Source of the DNA: Daphnia pulex
Taxonomy: Eukaryota; Arthropoda; Branchiopoda; Diplostraca; Daphniidae
NCBI RefSeq assembly: GCF_021134715.1
Contig: NC_060025.1
Location: 1,302,001-1,366,000 of the forward strand
Reading direction: 5' to 3'
Length of the DNA: 64,000 bases
Positions 10,452-22,496 of this stretch are shown piece after piece. A program made the translations under genes and the position numbers. Under the pieces are notes generated by a model, which saw only the letters and a program-made list of their open reading frames with translations, did not search any database and was not told where the DNA came from. Position 1 is the stretch's first letter. The number at the start of each line of letters is the position of its first letter.

Positions 10452-13400
10452 ATGAGTAAACAAACAAAGTTTTCGAATTTCGTGAAAGGTCGCTCACCAT
10501 CGAATAAAAAAAATGAAAAATTAAATGTGTTTGTGGATCACTTGCAAAATGTAAGGACGGTTAAGACTGTTAAACGTTGTTTAATTTGGATAATGTTGAA
10601 GCTAGATGTTGATGAATGTATCACTCTGTTCTTGTAGACTCGGGATTCTAAAGATAAGATACGTGGCCAAACAGGAATTGTTTATGATGAACGGATGGTT
10701 GAACACCAGTGTCTTTGGGATCCCAATTACCCTGAATGTCCAGAGAGATTCACTCGGGTTTTGGAAAGGTCAGTTATCAGTTATATACCTAGTCTGAAAT
10801 TTAAACTGCTTATGGTGAAATAATGGTTAAAAAATCTTGCAGATGCCGTGAATATGGGTTGGCTCAACGCTGTGTAGAAATTCAACCTAGAAAGGCAACT
10901 CAAGATGAGCTGTTGAAACTTCACACACCAGACAGAATTGAATTGCTCAAAGGAACAGATGGCAGTCCAGATGCTGAAGCATTAGAAGCTATCAGCTCAG
11001 GTTATGATGCCATTTACATTCATCCATCAACAAATGAGCTAGCATTGTTGGCAGCTGGATCAACAGTTGAGATGGTTGATGCCATACTGGATGGAAAGAT
11101 ACAAAATGGAATGGCTGTAATCAGGTAATATACATACTTTGCAAATTTTACTCCTCTCTTTTGTTTCAATTCAAAACTGATTTATTTAGACCGCCAGGGC
11201 ACCATGCAATGAAAAGTGAATATTGTGGCTATTGTTTCTTCAACAATGTAGCAGTTGCAGCCCAGCATGCATTAGATAACAAGGGTGTTGAAAGAATTCT
11301 GATTGTTGATTGGGATGTTCACCATGGCCAGGCAACTCAACAAATGTTCTACGAAGACCCCAGGTAAAAAGGCATCTAGTTTATCACATGCACTGAATCA
11401 ATTCTATGTGAGGGTTACCTTTATTGAATATTCAGAGTCTTATATTTCTCGGTTCATCGTTATGAGCACGGAGCTTTTTGGCCCAATCTTCGTGAAAGCG
11501 ATTTTCACTACATTGGAAGTGGAGTTGGCAAAGGCTTTAACGTGAACGTGCCACTGAATAAAACGAAAATGGGTAACGCCGACTATCTGGCCATTTGGCA
11601 CCAGCTGCTATTGCCTCTGGCTTATGAAGTAATAACTCATCTTGATACCATGTTTCATTTCATCTATTCAAATCGTTCAATGCATATTAATACTATGGTT
11701 AAATACGCTTGTAATTTAAAAACGCGCTTCATCTTGTTCAGTTTCAACCAGAGTTGATTATTGTATCAGCCGGCTATGACGCTGCCTTGGGTTGTTTCGA
11801 GGTAGTGTACAAGACTTCCTACTTATTCTTTTTGTTTTTCTTCTTTTCTTGTGATTTGCATGGCAATAGTTCCGCCCTGATCTTGTTCTCGTCTCCTCTG
11901 GTTTCGATTCGGCACTAGGCGACGAGAAGGTCCAACATTTGTTCTCTTCTTATTTTATATTCTACCTTTTTCTGAAGGAATTGTGAAGATATGCGGTGAC
12001 TAATATTGTCAACGCCTTTTGTCAAATTTAGGGCGAAATGGAAATCACTCCCGCGTGCTACTCCCACTTGACGTCATCACTCATGGGGCTGGCCCAAGGC
12101 AAACTGGCTGTCGTTCTCGAAGTATAATCCGCTGACTCATCTATTACTCTGACCAAACCCTAGTGCTGGTCATTAATTATGTGTTTATTTTTAGGGAGGG
12201 TACTGCTTGAAATCCTTAGCCGAAGGAGCTGCTCTGACCTTGCGAACATTGCTTGGTGATCCTTGCCCAGTCATTGCAAAAGTCGAAGAGCCTTGTCAAA
12301 GGTAAAACGATTTCTTTTGACGAATATAATGCGGGCTGCATCATTTCTCTTATTGTAGTATTCAGGAAAGTATTTTGAGCGCTATTTATGTGCTTCGCCC
12401 TATGTGGAAATGTCTACAGTTCCAGGGCCGTTTTGATGCTTCAAAAGTGGGTAGTCAAAAGGAAGGAAAGCACTTTGTACCCAGTGTCACTTTTGAAGGA
12501 TCTGACGTCAAACAAACATTGTTTGCCACTCGAAACTGCTACCCAGTGCAGAGCAATGAGACGATTGACCTCTTGGATCAGCGCCTTGATAAGCTCATTA
12601 AAGGTGACATGAATGATTACAAATTTTAAATAACAATTTAATTAACTGTAATTGTTTATTATTTTAGAAACGAGCTTGGCAGTGCCTAAGCATCGCGTTT
12701 GTTTCATCTACGATGAAAGAATGGCTTTGCATCGTAATATCAACGAACCGTAAGTTGAATTTTAAATTGTTTCGAGTTCTTTGTTATTTTTATGGAATTG
12801 TTTGACGATATCTTTTGCAGTGGACATCCGGAGCGACCTGCTAGAATCACTTCAATCTACCAGAAATTGATGGAATTCGGAGTGTTGGAGCGCTGCCACC
12901 GGCTGGATGCTCGAGATGCCGATCGCGAAGAATTGCTGTGGTTGCATCAGGCCGACTACATCGATGAGATTGCGGCGACCGCTGGTAAAAAGCAATCGAC
13001 TCTCAACCAATTGGAACGGCAGTACGGATCCATCTTCATCTGTCCGGAAACCTATCAGGCTGCGTTGCTCTCAGCCGGCTCGTCTCTCCAAATTGTTGAA
13101 AGTATTTTGAGCGGTGAGAGTCGTAGTGGAATAGGAGTCGTCCGGCCACCGGGGCACCACGCGGAATGCGACGAAGCGTACGGCTTTTGTTTCTTCAACA
13201 ACACGGCGCTGGCAGCCAAATATGCCATCGAGATTCATCATTTAGAAAGGTAATGATGCAATTCAAACTCGTTTATTAGATTAAATACGATTTATTTTAT
13301 CTAGAATCCTTATCGTCGATTGGGATGTACACCACGGCAACGGAATCCAGCGGATGTTTGAAGAGGATCCGCGCGTATTGTACATTTCCTTGCATCGCTT

Positions 13401-14811
13401 CGACATCTTCCCTTTCAAACCGGAAGAATCTGATTGCAACGTAGTAGGAAGCGGATCCGGAGCTGGATACACAGTCAACATCGCTTGGCCCAAAGTATTT
13501 ATTATTCAAACTGAATTATTGTCATCTGTTTTCTTAACTTGTACCAACTTGTTTCATTCTTATAGAGAGGGATGGGCGACACGGAATACCTTGCTGCGTT
13601 CCAGCAGATTATTATGCCTATCGCTTATCAATACAATCCGCAGTTAGTTCTTGTTGCAGCTGGATTCGATGCGGCCCAGGGGGATCCGTTGGGAGGTAAA
13701 ATAAATTTTAAAAAAGTCCTTTTCATTTACCGTTGGATTTCTTTTAATTATACGACGTTCATAGGCTGCAAGATTACTCCGGAAGGGTACGGACAAATGA
13801 CGAACATGCTTAGTTCACTTGCTCAAGGACGTGTTGCTATCCTACTCGAAGGCGGCTACAATTTGGATTCCATTTCGCACTCGATGACCATGTGTGCCAA
13901 AGCTTTGCTGGGAGACCCATTACCTTCACCAAGAATCGAACCACTCAATCCGGCAGCCATCAGCACCATCAAGCAGGTCGTCAGCCATCTGCTTCCTTAT
14001 TGGAGTAGCCTCTGTTTCCACGTTGATTTACCCGAAGGAGATGTTCTCCCGCCTTGTGAAGTTACGAAAAAGCCGCTCAGTATTGAAGAACAATTGGAGA
14101 AACTCCAACTCGAGTCATCAGGAGCAACCAGTCAGGAGCCAGAAACTATCGTAGAGGGTACTGTGCTACTGCTGGAAGCTTGCGGTGTGACTGAGGCTGC
14201 TCCTCCTAAAACACTTCAGGAATTCTTGCTGTTGCCAGAAAATGTTGAGGTAAATCAAATCAAACTTCTTTTATTTTGCCAGTTTTCTAATTGGACCGCG
14301 TCTGCGACAGGCTATGAAGGAGGGTACGCTGTTTTCTGTGGTTCCTTTATCGTGGTGTCCACATATAGAAGGACACGTTCTACCCGATGATAATGTCGCC
14401 AATCCTTGGGGCCTGCAAACTCCTTGCTCATGTTGCCAGGATAAGTCAGAAAACTGGGTCTGCCTATCTTGTTATCAGGTAGATCTAGTTCATCACTTGA
14501 ATTGGCTGTATGTAACTTATCATAATTTGCGGCTTTGTTTCAGGTCAACTGTGGACGGTTCGTAAAAGGTCACATGAAGGAACATCATAACGAGAGTGGT
14601 CATTCGCTGGTTCTCAGTTTCTCTGATCTGTCAATCTGGTGTTACGAATGTGATTCCTACGTCGATAACAGGGTATGAACTTTTGGTTATCAAACGCAAT
14701 GCTGGATCTAAATTATTTTGTTTGGTCATTATCCAGGCATTCTATTCAGCCAAGAACCGACTACATGTGGAGAAGTTCGGCGAACCCTTGCCACCTTCGT
14801 TTTCAGGTTGA
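10452..14811 (+). CDS. HDAC6: Histone deacetylase 6 (tandem deacetylase with ubiquitin-binding zinc finger)
   Basis: Exons: 10452-10550, 10638-10768, 10843-11124, 11190-11363, 11436-11628, then one of 11742-11801 or 11870-11929, 12032-12121, 12195-12301, 12359-12603, 12668-12749, 12821-13249, 13305-13494, 13566-13695, 13765-14249, 14311-14478, 14544-14672 and 14737-14811. With one of the alternative pair it gives 1,022 residues. Domain 1 (about 44-400) has RPPGHH (171-176), zinc ligands D213, H215 and D306, and catalytic Y346 in LEGGY. Domain 2 (about 465-820) has RPPGHH near 595, D638, H640, D729 and Y769. A ZnF-UBP with the Cys/His set (WCPH, CSCC, HMKEHH, CYECDSY) covers about 904-1010. 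Both catalytic centres look intact. HDAC6 is a mainly cytoplasmic deacetylase of tubulin and other proteins and links ubiquitinated aggregates to dynein. Confidence 0.96.
11742..11801 (+). other. HDAC6: HDAC6 alternative exon A (catalytic segment of domain 1)
   Basis: A phase-0 exon of 60 bases encoding [20 protein letters not shown], with the zinc-binding Asp in GYD. It is preceded by a pyrimidine-rich tract ending TTCAG and followed by GTAGTG. It aligns residue for residue with exon B, 68 bases downstream. Use of one or the other is required, since including both would duplicate a core strand of the enzyme. Confidence 0.85.
11870..11929 (+). other. HDAC6: HDAC6 alternative exon B (catalytic segment of domain 1)
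   Basis: A phase-0 exon of 60 bases encoding [20 protein letters not shown], with the zinc-binding Asp in GFD. Its acceptor is GCAATAG and its donor GTCCAA, which looks weaker than that of exon A. Same length, phase and position in the fold as exon A, so the two appear mutually exclusive. Confidence 0.85.
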
Positions 14812-15226
14812 ATTACCTATTTGATATCGAGGGTGTTGGTAATTTTGTTCTACTGACGCTCTGCTTCCCCGAAGCTAAAAAGTTGAATTAAACGAACTAA
14901 TGCATTTTTATTGCAATCTATGAAATTTACGAAGCCTTAAAATTTTGTTTGTAACGCTTTTTGACCAGAAAAATAATTAAAATGGATCGAAAAGTAAGAA
15001 ATTGTCGATTTTTCTTTTGTTTGAAAGGCCAAATAACTTGAAACCAGTTTTGTTTCCGCCAGAAACCCACATTTAGTAGCCCAAAATAAAATTGAGGAAC
15101 CCGATGAAATAGAACATAAAATACAGCAAATTTTAAATGAGATCGTCTCAGGTTTTTATTTTTCTTAATTAATTCAAAGATGCAGATATATAAATGGAAA
15201 CGCATTGATTAAATCGATTGCTGGGG
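14812..15226. other. Convergent 3' ends of HDAC6 and PIGZ
   Basis: AT-rich sequence between two convergent stops. A minus-strand AATAAA at 15155-15160 lies about 67 bases past the PIGZ stop. Nothing else was recognised. Confidence 0.5.
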
Positions 15227-17142
15227 TCACCTGTGAGGGAACTGCAACTGGTAGACGACTAGAGCCATTTGATTACACTTTTTAGTTAGCCAAGGTAAAA
15301 AGGAATTGCATTGAATATCTGTCAGTGCACTCGTTGAATTCTTTGCGCATAAATCACCAAAATCGGGCGGATCCTCCATGGAAAGGTGCGGATAGCTCTT
15401 GTGGGCGTGCTTCCATCGAAGCGTTGGCAACGGCATCAAAAGTCGATCCATTTGGAACGATAGCGTGGCCGGGAAGACAACGAAAATTTCAGTCATCAAT
15501 TTTGTGCTTTGATACTTTGACTGGGCATCGGCCACCAATCGGACGCATCGCTGGCGAAGCTCATCCATCTGGGACGAACTGCCAAGGTCTTCGAAAAACA
15601 CTGTCCGTCCTCGCTGGTATCGAGTGCCGTTGATGTGATTAACGATCGATGCCCGATGCGGCAGGGCCAGCAAAGACATTGGAGGCATGTACGTGTGGAA
15701 GTAGAGCAGATGGGTGTGCGTTCCTCTGGCCCGTTCGTGGTGAATGTGCCGATGCAGCCAGTGCTGCGTCTCGTAAATTCCCCCCTGATGGAAGAATCCG
15801 AAAAAGAGAACACAGACGACGTTTCCGGCGTACCAAAAGGAGCGCAAGGCTTTGGCAGAAAGACCCTGCCGCCTCAGGAGAAACGGACCGAGGAGTAGAA
15901 CTAAAGGAACCAGAAGAGGCAAGAGGAATCTGGGTTCTTGGTGCGGAGTCAAGGATAAAGTCGCCAGTGGAACTGCAAAGGAGAAAATGAGCAATCCGTT
16001 GAAATCAAACAAGTTAGGTTTGGAAGTCCAGGGTGAAATGACGACGACGACAAGAGCTCGAGACACCAAGTACAATCCTCCCAATCCTAGAACGTTGAAC
16101 AACATGGGGATGTTGACGGCAGAGTGGAGGTACCAGGGGTGAAGGCCGTGTCTCGCCAAGTTGCTCTGATCCATGTTGTAAGCGATAAAGTTCAAGGGAG
16201 TCATCACCACTTCACCTACAGTCATCAAAGTCCATCCTCGATAGAACAAGGTGTCCGAGGCGACAATCACGATAGCCATTACGATGAAGGTGGGCAATAA
16301 ACTGGACATGCGATCGTGGAAATCGTTTAGGCCCACTTTCCTCAAGAACATACCCCTTTGCATCCAAAAGAACATGGGCACCAAGGCGTACAACATGAAG
16401 GTGGGTCTGTTGAACACTCCTAGAGCAAACAGAGCACCGATCCAGAAGCTGTGATTGTACTTGTGCAGAGGAATCTTCCTCTGCATTTTGACAATGTTGA
16501 CTCTCTCCACAGCATTGGCAGCCTTCTTGTATTGATCTTCCAGCTCGATTTCTCTTCTGATGTATCTGTCAGTCAGTTTCATGGAGGCAGAGACAAAGTA
16601 GAGGAGAGCAGAGAACAGCACCAGCTCAAGGGAGTTGGAGAACGTCCGAGAAAGAAACACCAAAGTCACATGGGAACTTGCCCAGATCTTGAGAGTGGAC
16701 CAGGGTCTAGTGTTGTTGTTTACGCAAATCTTGTAGATGAACATGTCTGAGAGAAAGGACAGGGCAGTCATCACAATCCTGGGAATGGTCACTAGCAAAT
16801 AGGGCTGCAAAACATCAAAGCTCCACCAGTCTTTAGCAAGTTGCATTAATGAATAAGGGCCTCCGATAGTCAGCAGTGGTAAAAACATGCTTCTGATGGG
16901 TAAGGTGGTATTAAATTCCCATGGTGTGTAAGTTTCCAGCTTGAATACTCGACCTAAAACACAGTTGGGCGTAATGATTGATTATGAATATCATTGCATT
17001 GGAACAAAAAAAATGCAGCAAACTCACCAGCAAGTATTTCAGTCGACTGAAAATATTCATCAGGATGAATATAGCCCGTTTGCGGTAGTAATGTGAGTGC
17101 AATTCTTACGAAACAAAGTAAGAAATAAGACCAGCAATGCAT
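15227..17142 (-). CDS. PIGZ: GPI mannosyltransferase 4 (PIGZ/SMP3, family GT22)
   Basis: Two exons on the minus strand: 17028-17142 and 15227-16953; 613 residues (human PIGZ about 579). The GT22 signature HPDE is at residues 26-29 (YIHPDEYFQSTE) after an N-terminal hydrophobic segment. TPWEF, PIRSMFLPLLTIGGPY and the LSLTPHQEPRFLLPLL motif are typical of the PIG-B/PIG-Z/ALG9 group; overall form best fits PIGZ. Many membrane segments are visible. The enzyme adds a mannose from dolichol-phosphate-mannose to the GPI anchor precursor in the ER lumen. The start is the first ATG just before the first membrane segment; upstream in-frame sequence has no ATG. It shares a 264-bp divergent promoter with the CEP290-like gene. 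The fourth-mannose specificity versus the related PIGB third-mannose enzyme is inferred. Confidence 0.88.
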
Positions 17143-17270
17143 TTTTACGTCTTTTATTTGAAAATTGAATATGACAGTTCGCCACCGCACCCGGCGGGTA
17201 TTCCACCAAGAGGGAAAAAGTCAATACCATCAGAATCAGCTGATTCTGCGGGCCCGTGCAGTCTGCAAGC

Positions 17271-17284
17271 GTTACTATGGCGAC
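17271..17284 (+). promoter_or_regulatory. RFX X-box before the CEP290-like gene
   Basis: GTTACTATGGCGAC fits the ciliary X-box consensus RYYNYY-N(1-3)-RRNRAC at every position. It sits 123 bases before the CEP290 ATG, within the usual range of RFX/DAF-19 sites in ciliary genes. A further half-site-like GTTGCAAC follows at 17286-17293. Binding is inferred. Confidence 0.7.
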
Positions 17285-17406
17285 GGTTGCAACATGAAAA
17301 TACAAACCTTACATCGACTCTTTGAGGCTCTGACTCACAACACAAATAACTTTTTGAAATGTAAGGGCATGGCTTGAATCAGTGGTCAACAAACCGTTGC
17401 CAAAGG

Positions 17407-20400
17407 ATGACGGACTCTCGCTCGATTGGGAAAACGGATTCGAGTCTTTCGTCGGGAATAAGTGATGAGGAAGCCACAGCACGTGGCAGCAAGTCGAGAA
17501 GAAACAGCAATACAAAGGATTCAAAGAAAGTGAATCCAATAAAGTTCAACACCAACACCTCGTTGGACAGTAATGGCGAATCTGAAGACGAAGAAATCAA
17601 CAGACTCCAGAAAATCATTCAAGATCAAGCCAAAGAACTCAATGAAGAAAAACTGGCTTCGAGAAAGGTAAGTTAGATCTCACAATACATAAGCTTCATT
17701 ATTTCTACATTTTTGTTGTAGGCCTAGTGAATCTAAGGTAAACATGACAAAGTATGGAGGGTGGGTGTTATTTAATTATTTACAGGGGTGGTACTGAATA
17801 ACTTGTATGTGGGAGGGAAAGTGAGACATGTAATAAAACCATCACCATTGATCCATATTGATCTTTTCATTGTCGATTGTATTCCAGTTGAAACAGATGG
17901 TGAAACTACTGAAAAGGGAGACCAAGCAACTGCAGGCGGACAAAGTAAAGAAACAGGGTGACCCGAAACAGTCCAACAATTCCGACTCGGATAATCCGCC
18001 ATGGGAGCGTCGAAAACTGGAAACTCGGATAGCCGATTACGACAAAATTGTTCGGGAAAAAAATGTCCACATCGAGCAGCTTCTTCGGGATTGTCGCAAG
18101 ATGGAACAGGAGAATCAGCAATGCAACAATGAAATTCAGCAACTCACTCAACAGTTGAATGAATGCACCCAACAACTTCAATGGGCTACTCACAATTACG
18201 AGACCCTTGAAGAGACTTTTAAAGGTATCCTTCCGTGTGTTTCCCGTTATTTTTTTAAACATTACGTTGAATTATTTTAGAGCGGATGAGTCAACTAGAA
18301 ATTGAAAACGATAAAACTCGGATCCAACTGGGCGAGTGCCAGTGGCAAAAGGACAAAACGGAAGAGAATTTAGACAAAATATCTGAAGCCGTAGATCTCA
18401 CCATCAACAAATGCAAAGTATACCTGCATATTCTATCACATTAGTTAACTTGTATTTCACTAACTCGACAACTAAAAATTACACAGGAAATTATTGAAAG
18501 TAAAGAAAAGACGATCGATTCACTTCAGACCAAACTTGACATTTACGAATCATCGGTAAACAAAATAATTCATAACAATATGTGTATTGAATAAATGATC
18601 AAATTTCGTTTCGACCTCCAAAAGGGCTTGTCGAGTAGAGAAAAGGAAGTGGAGCGTCTGAGAGCCGAGCTGGCCACTGCCTCGAAAGAGATTGAAGAGA
18701 GCGCCAGGTTGATGGAGCGATTCCAGGGTTTGCATTTGAGCGACGGCGCAAAAGCCATCACTAGCAGTGTCAAAAGAAAACTCAAGGAACTCGAAACTTT
18801 GAAAGTCGCCCAAAAGGAGAACGACCGCCTACTCTCCGAACGCGAAGAACAGGTAACAGCAATATTGATTGAATAAAGTTGGGGGAATAACGTAGATATT
18901 TAACTCGCGTTTTCTATCCAAGTTGGCCGAACTTATCAGGACGGTACACCGTTACGAGTCAGGCACTTACGGTCTGGCTGAAGCCAACAAGGAACTAAAG
19001 GAAACCAGGGACCAGTTGCAAATCCGGAACGACCATATTGAGAAGCTCATCGAGCAGCTCAACACGATAGAAGAGCGGATAGAAGATCTCGCCTTGGAAA
19101 ACAGCGATCTCAGGTGATTTGTCACTTAATTAATCACAAGATAAAATAACTGAACAAATCATTTTCAAATAAATAGGGAAAAGTACAACGTCGATCCAAA
19201 AGTTTTTGATTTGCCGTTAAAGAGGATGACGTTGAACCAACAACGGGATGCCTACCAGCAAGAGATTCAGCAACTTAAAGAAGACAATATGCAATTAGGA
19301 TTAGAGGTTAACATTTTTTAAATTCCTATTTTTAATTCATTGATCTAATAATTGATTGAATAGAACCGGAGTATTAAACGAGCTCTGCTGAGAGGGGGTG
19401 AGCGTGAGAAACCTGACGTAGTTTCCGCTCCCGTTTCTCACCAGCCGAGTGATAAACTCCTTCAGGATTACCAAAAGGCCTGTTCGGAAGTGATTGTCCT
19501 CAGGAAAGGATTGATTGAGATTTTACAATCCGTACGCCAACATGATGGTGAATTGAATAAATTAAAAATGTTATCATTTTAAAATAAGCTAATAATATTG
19601 GATTGATAGGCACAAGCGATGTCAAAATTGAATCGCCCATTCTGGAAAGGCTGGTGACGGTGTTGAATTGCGAGCGACTTTTCGGCCATTACGACGCTTA
19701 CGCCGATATTATGAATGAAAACAGTCGACTCTACGGCGAGAACAAATTGATGAGAGAAAGGGTCCGAGAAATGAAAACCGCCACTTTTATAACGGTCGAA
19801 CATCCGCCGCCAGTTTGTTCGCCTCCGGTGCCTTCAAGTCGCCGCAGTAGCAGCTCCGACCAGACGTTGAAAATGGACAAAAACATTCAAGTTTCGGTCC
19901 AACTAGCCAATTCGGGATGTGATCCTCACATTGAAGAAGAAACTCGACCGCCCGTAGAAATTCATCGCCCTTCAACGCCACCCAAGAAAGAACCCGAGAT
20001 GGTCGCACCGCCGCAACGGGTAGCCGCAGAAAGTCAGTGCGAATTGACTGGGCAAATGGAGCAGTACCAGGTGAAACTCTGCGACCTTGAATTGCAGCTG
20101 GGCAAAGTGAAACACGAGTTGCATAACTTGACGGAGAAGCACGACGCGGCCGTCGTCGATTGGCAGCGCCGTGAAGCCAACTGGATCGAACAAGTCGCTA
20201 CAAATGGGACCAAAATGGAAGAACTGCAACAGGATCTACGATCAAAAGAGAAAATGATTAATGATCTCCAAGCTGCGAAAGCATCCGCAAGCGTCGAACA
20301 GACTACCAGCGAGCCAACGGATGAAATAAAAATCGTAAGTTTACTCGTTAATTAAATTTTTGATCCTGTTTAATCCAAACTCAATTTCCTTAGCGAATGG

Positions 20401-22496
20401 AAAAGGAACTGGTGACTCTCAGGATTCGACTGGACCACAAAGAACAGACATTGAAGCGATCTCAACAGTTCCTGGACGAAGTTCGACTGGAACAGCTCAA
20501 AATGATCGAAGAACACAGTCAAGAGGTGTTGAATCTTCAAGATACTATCCTGGAACAGCAAAGGGCTTTGCATAGGTATTATAAATTATTATAAATTGTT
20601 TTATTTATAATAAAACGATTTCTATTTTGGATGAAATCGCACAGGGTTGAACAAACACAAAGGGAATTTGCTGCTTCAGCCGCATCTACTCGGGCTGTAG
20701 TGCGTCATCTGGAGACGGAAGCCGATTCTAGTCATCAATTGCACTCGCAAATCTCTGATTTATCCAGTCAGCTGGAAACAGTGCGCAAGCAAGCTGCCCA
20801 GTGGAAACAGGCGTCTGAAATCCTCAGCAAAGAGAAGCAAACATTTAAAGAAAGGTAATCAATTAAAATTTCACCATTTAAAATCGTCCCTGACGCTGAT
20901 TTTATTACGTCAACAGTTTAGTGATTGACCACAAACTTGTAGTCGATCAACTGAAATCTCAATGGGAATCGAGTCAATTGGAATTAAAAGAACAGCGCGA
21001 AAAAGTGACGGATTTGACCCATCAACTTAACGAGGAGCGCTTTGACAAACAGTACAATTCAAATTCATTTAATTTAATTTAAATCTACTTAACATTTATT
21101 TATAATAGGCGGAGTACACTGCTCCAAGTGTTGGTGGCCAAACTGAAGACGGAATTGGACAAGAAAGAAAAGCAAATGGATTTTCTCAAGCAACTAGCCG
21201 AAGAGATGCATTCTAAACTGGAAAGCTCCGGTAATCATCCGCCATTAGTCACCAGCACTCCTGTTCCGGCTCCCATCTCAATCCCTTTGCCCAGTCCTGC
21301 ACTGATCGAATCCAGTCCTCCCATGAAGGAAATGCTGATCGGTTCCAGTAGCAGTACGATCAGTTTAGCCGACCTGGAATTGCAGTACACTCAACTTCAA
21401 AAGACATCCGAGGGCCAGCGGAAGCAAGTGGACTCGTTGCGGCGCCAAGTGAAAGACCAGACGTCTCTGGTGGAGAAACTTCAGACGGAGAAAGGCAATC
21501 TTAGTCGACAGATGGTGTCGCTACGCAATCGGGTGACTCGAATGTCGACCGAGAAGGCGGCCGCCCAATCACCTCCGGACGAAGGAGTTTGCCGCTTACT
21601 GAGACGCATCAAGGAGCTGGAAGGACAGTTGAACATGTTCCACACGGCGGAGAAACCAGTGGCAATGGAAGACCCGACGAACATGATGGTCAAGAATTTG
21701 GCCATGGATCAGTGGAAGGAGCGCAAGAAACTTCAAACAGTCATCGATCAATTGAAGATGAAATTAAAGGAATTGCAGGATCGGATCCAGGAAGATGAGC
21801 GACAAAAGGAAAACCTTCGCAAAACGGTGAACCGTTTAGTGAACGAGAAACGAGTCCTGGAGGATAAATTGAAATTCAAAGCCAACGACAACGAGCGCAT
21901 CCATCGACTGGTGGAGGAGAACACCCAATGGCGGATACGATTCGAAGGATTGGAGCATCAGCTGAGGGAAATATCCGAAGAGGAAACCAACACGGACCGC
22001 CATCGACTGCAGATTTCCGTCCTGCAGGAGCGTTGCAGGAAACAGGAGCAGCAAATTGTTGAAATGCAGTTGAATGCTCGTCCCAAGTCGCCGGCCAATC
22101 AGGCGAGGAGCGAGGAATTCATGTCTAAAATTAGTAACGTCAACATGAAACTGCAGGAGAACCTGCAACGTCTAGTCAAGTGAGTTTTCTTTTTATTGAT
22201 TTATTTGGGTTATGTGTTTGGTGATTTCATTATTTGTTGCTCCTACGTGACTTCTCTTTGATTGCGCAGTTTGGTTCAAATTCCGAGACGGCCCAACGGA
22301 GAGAAACGCATCAGCTTTCAGGTATATACATTGAAACCAATTGTTTTCCTTTCTTTTTATACATTTTGATTGATGGCAAATTATTTTTTCCCTATAAAAC
22401 CGAAAAAAGGAGGGACCTCCGATGGCAGACATCCGGCGAACCGTCAAAACTTTGCAGCAACTCGTCTGCCAATTGAATGATGACGACGTATCGTGA
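17407..22496 (+). CDS. CEP290: CEP290-like centrosome/transition-zone coiled-coil protein, shortened
   Basis: Fifteen exons: 17407-17667, 17888-18224, 18281-18417, 18487-18555, 18625-18852, 18923-19113, 19177-19306, 19364-19547, 19610-20334, 20394-20575, 20645-20854, 20917-21051, 21109-22179, 22270-22321 and 22410-22496; 1,332 residues, nearly all coiled coil. Similarity to CEP290 was recognised at separate points in the right order: LREKYNVDPKVFDL (human REKLGLEPKTMIDL), PILERLVTVLNCERLFGHYD (human PSLERLVNAIESK..GIFD), LDHKEQTLKRSQQFLDEVR (human LNQKEEVLKKYQRLLEKAR), VAKLKTELDKKEKQ, and QWKERKKLQTVIDQLKMKLKE near the C-terminus. CEP290 builds the Y-links of the ciliary transition zone. The protein is about half the human length (about 2,479); matched blocks imply loss of a large central part. 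An X-box in the promoter supports a ciliary role. Confidence 0.8.

Noticed and set aside
17143-17190. N-terminal extension of PIGZ upstream of 17142
   Set aside because: No in-frame ATG; the frame opens at a GTG, and the ATG at 17142 places the signal-like segment properly.
21836-22168. Long antisense frames across CEP290 exons
   Set aside because: They mirror a highly biased coiled-coil coding sequence and have no splice context or family signature.
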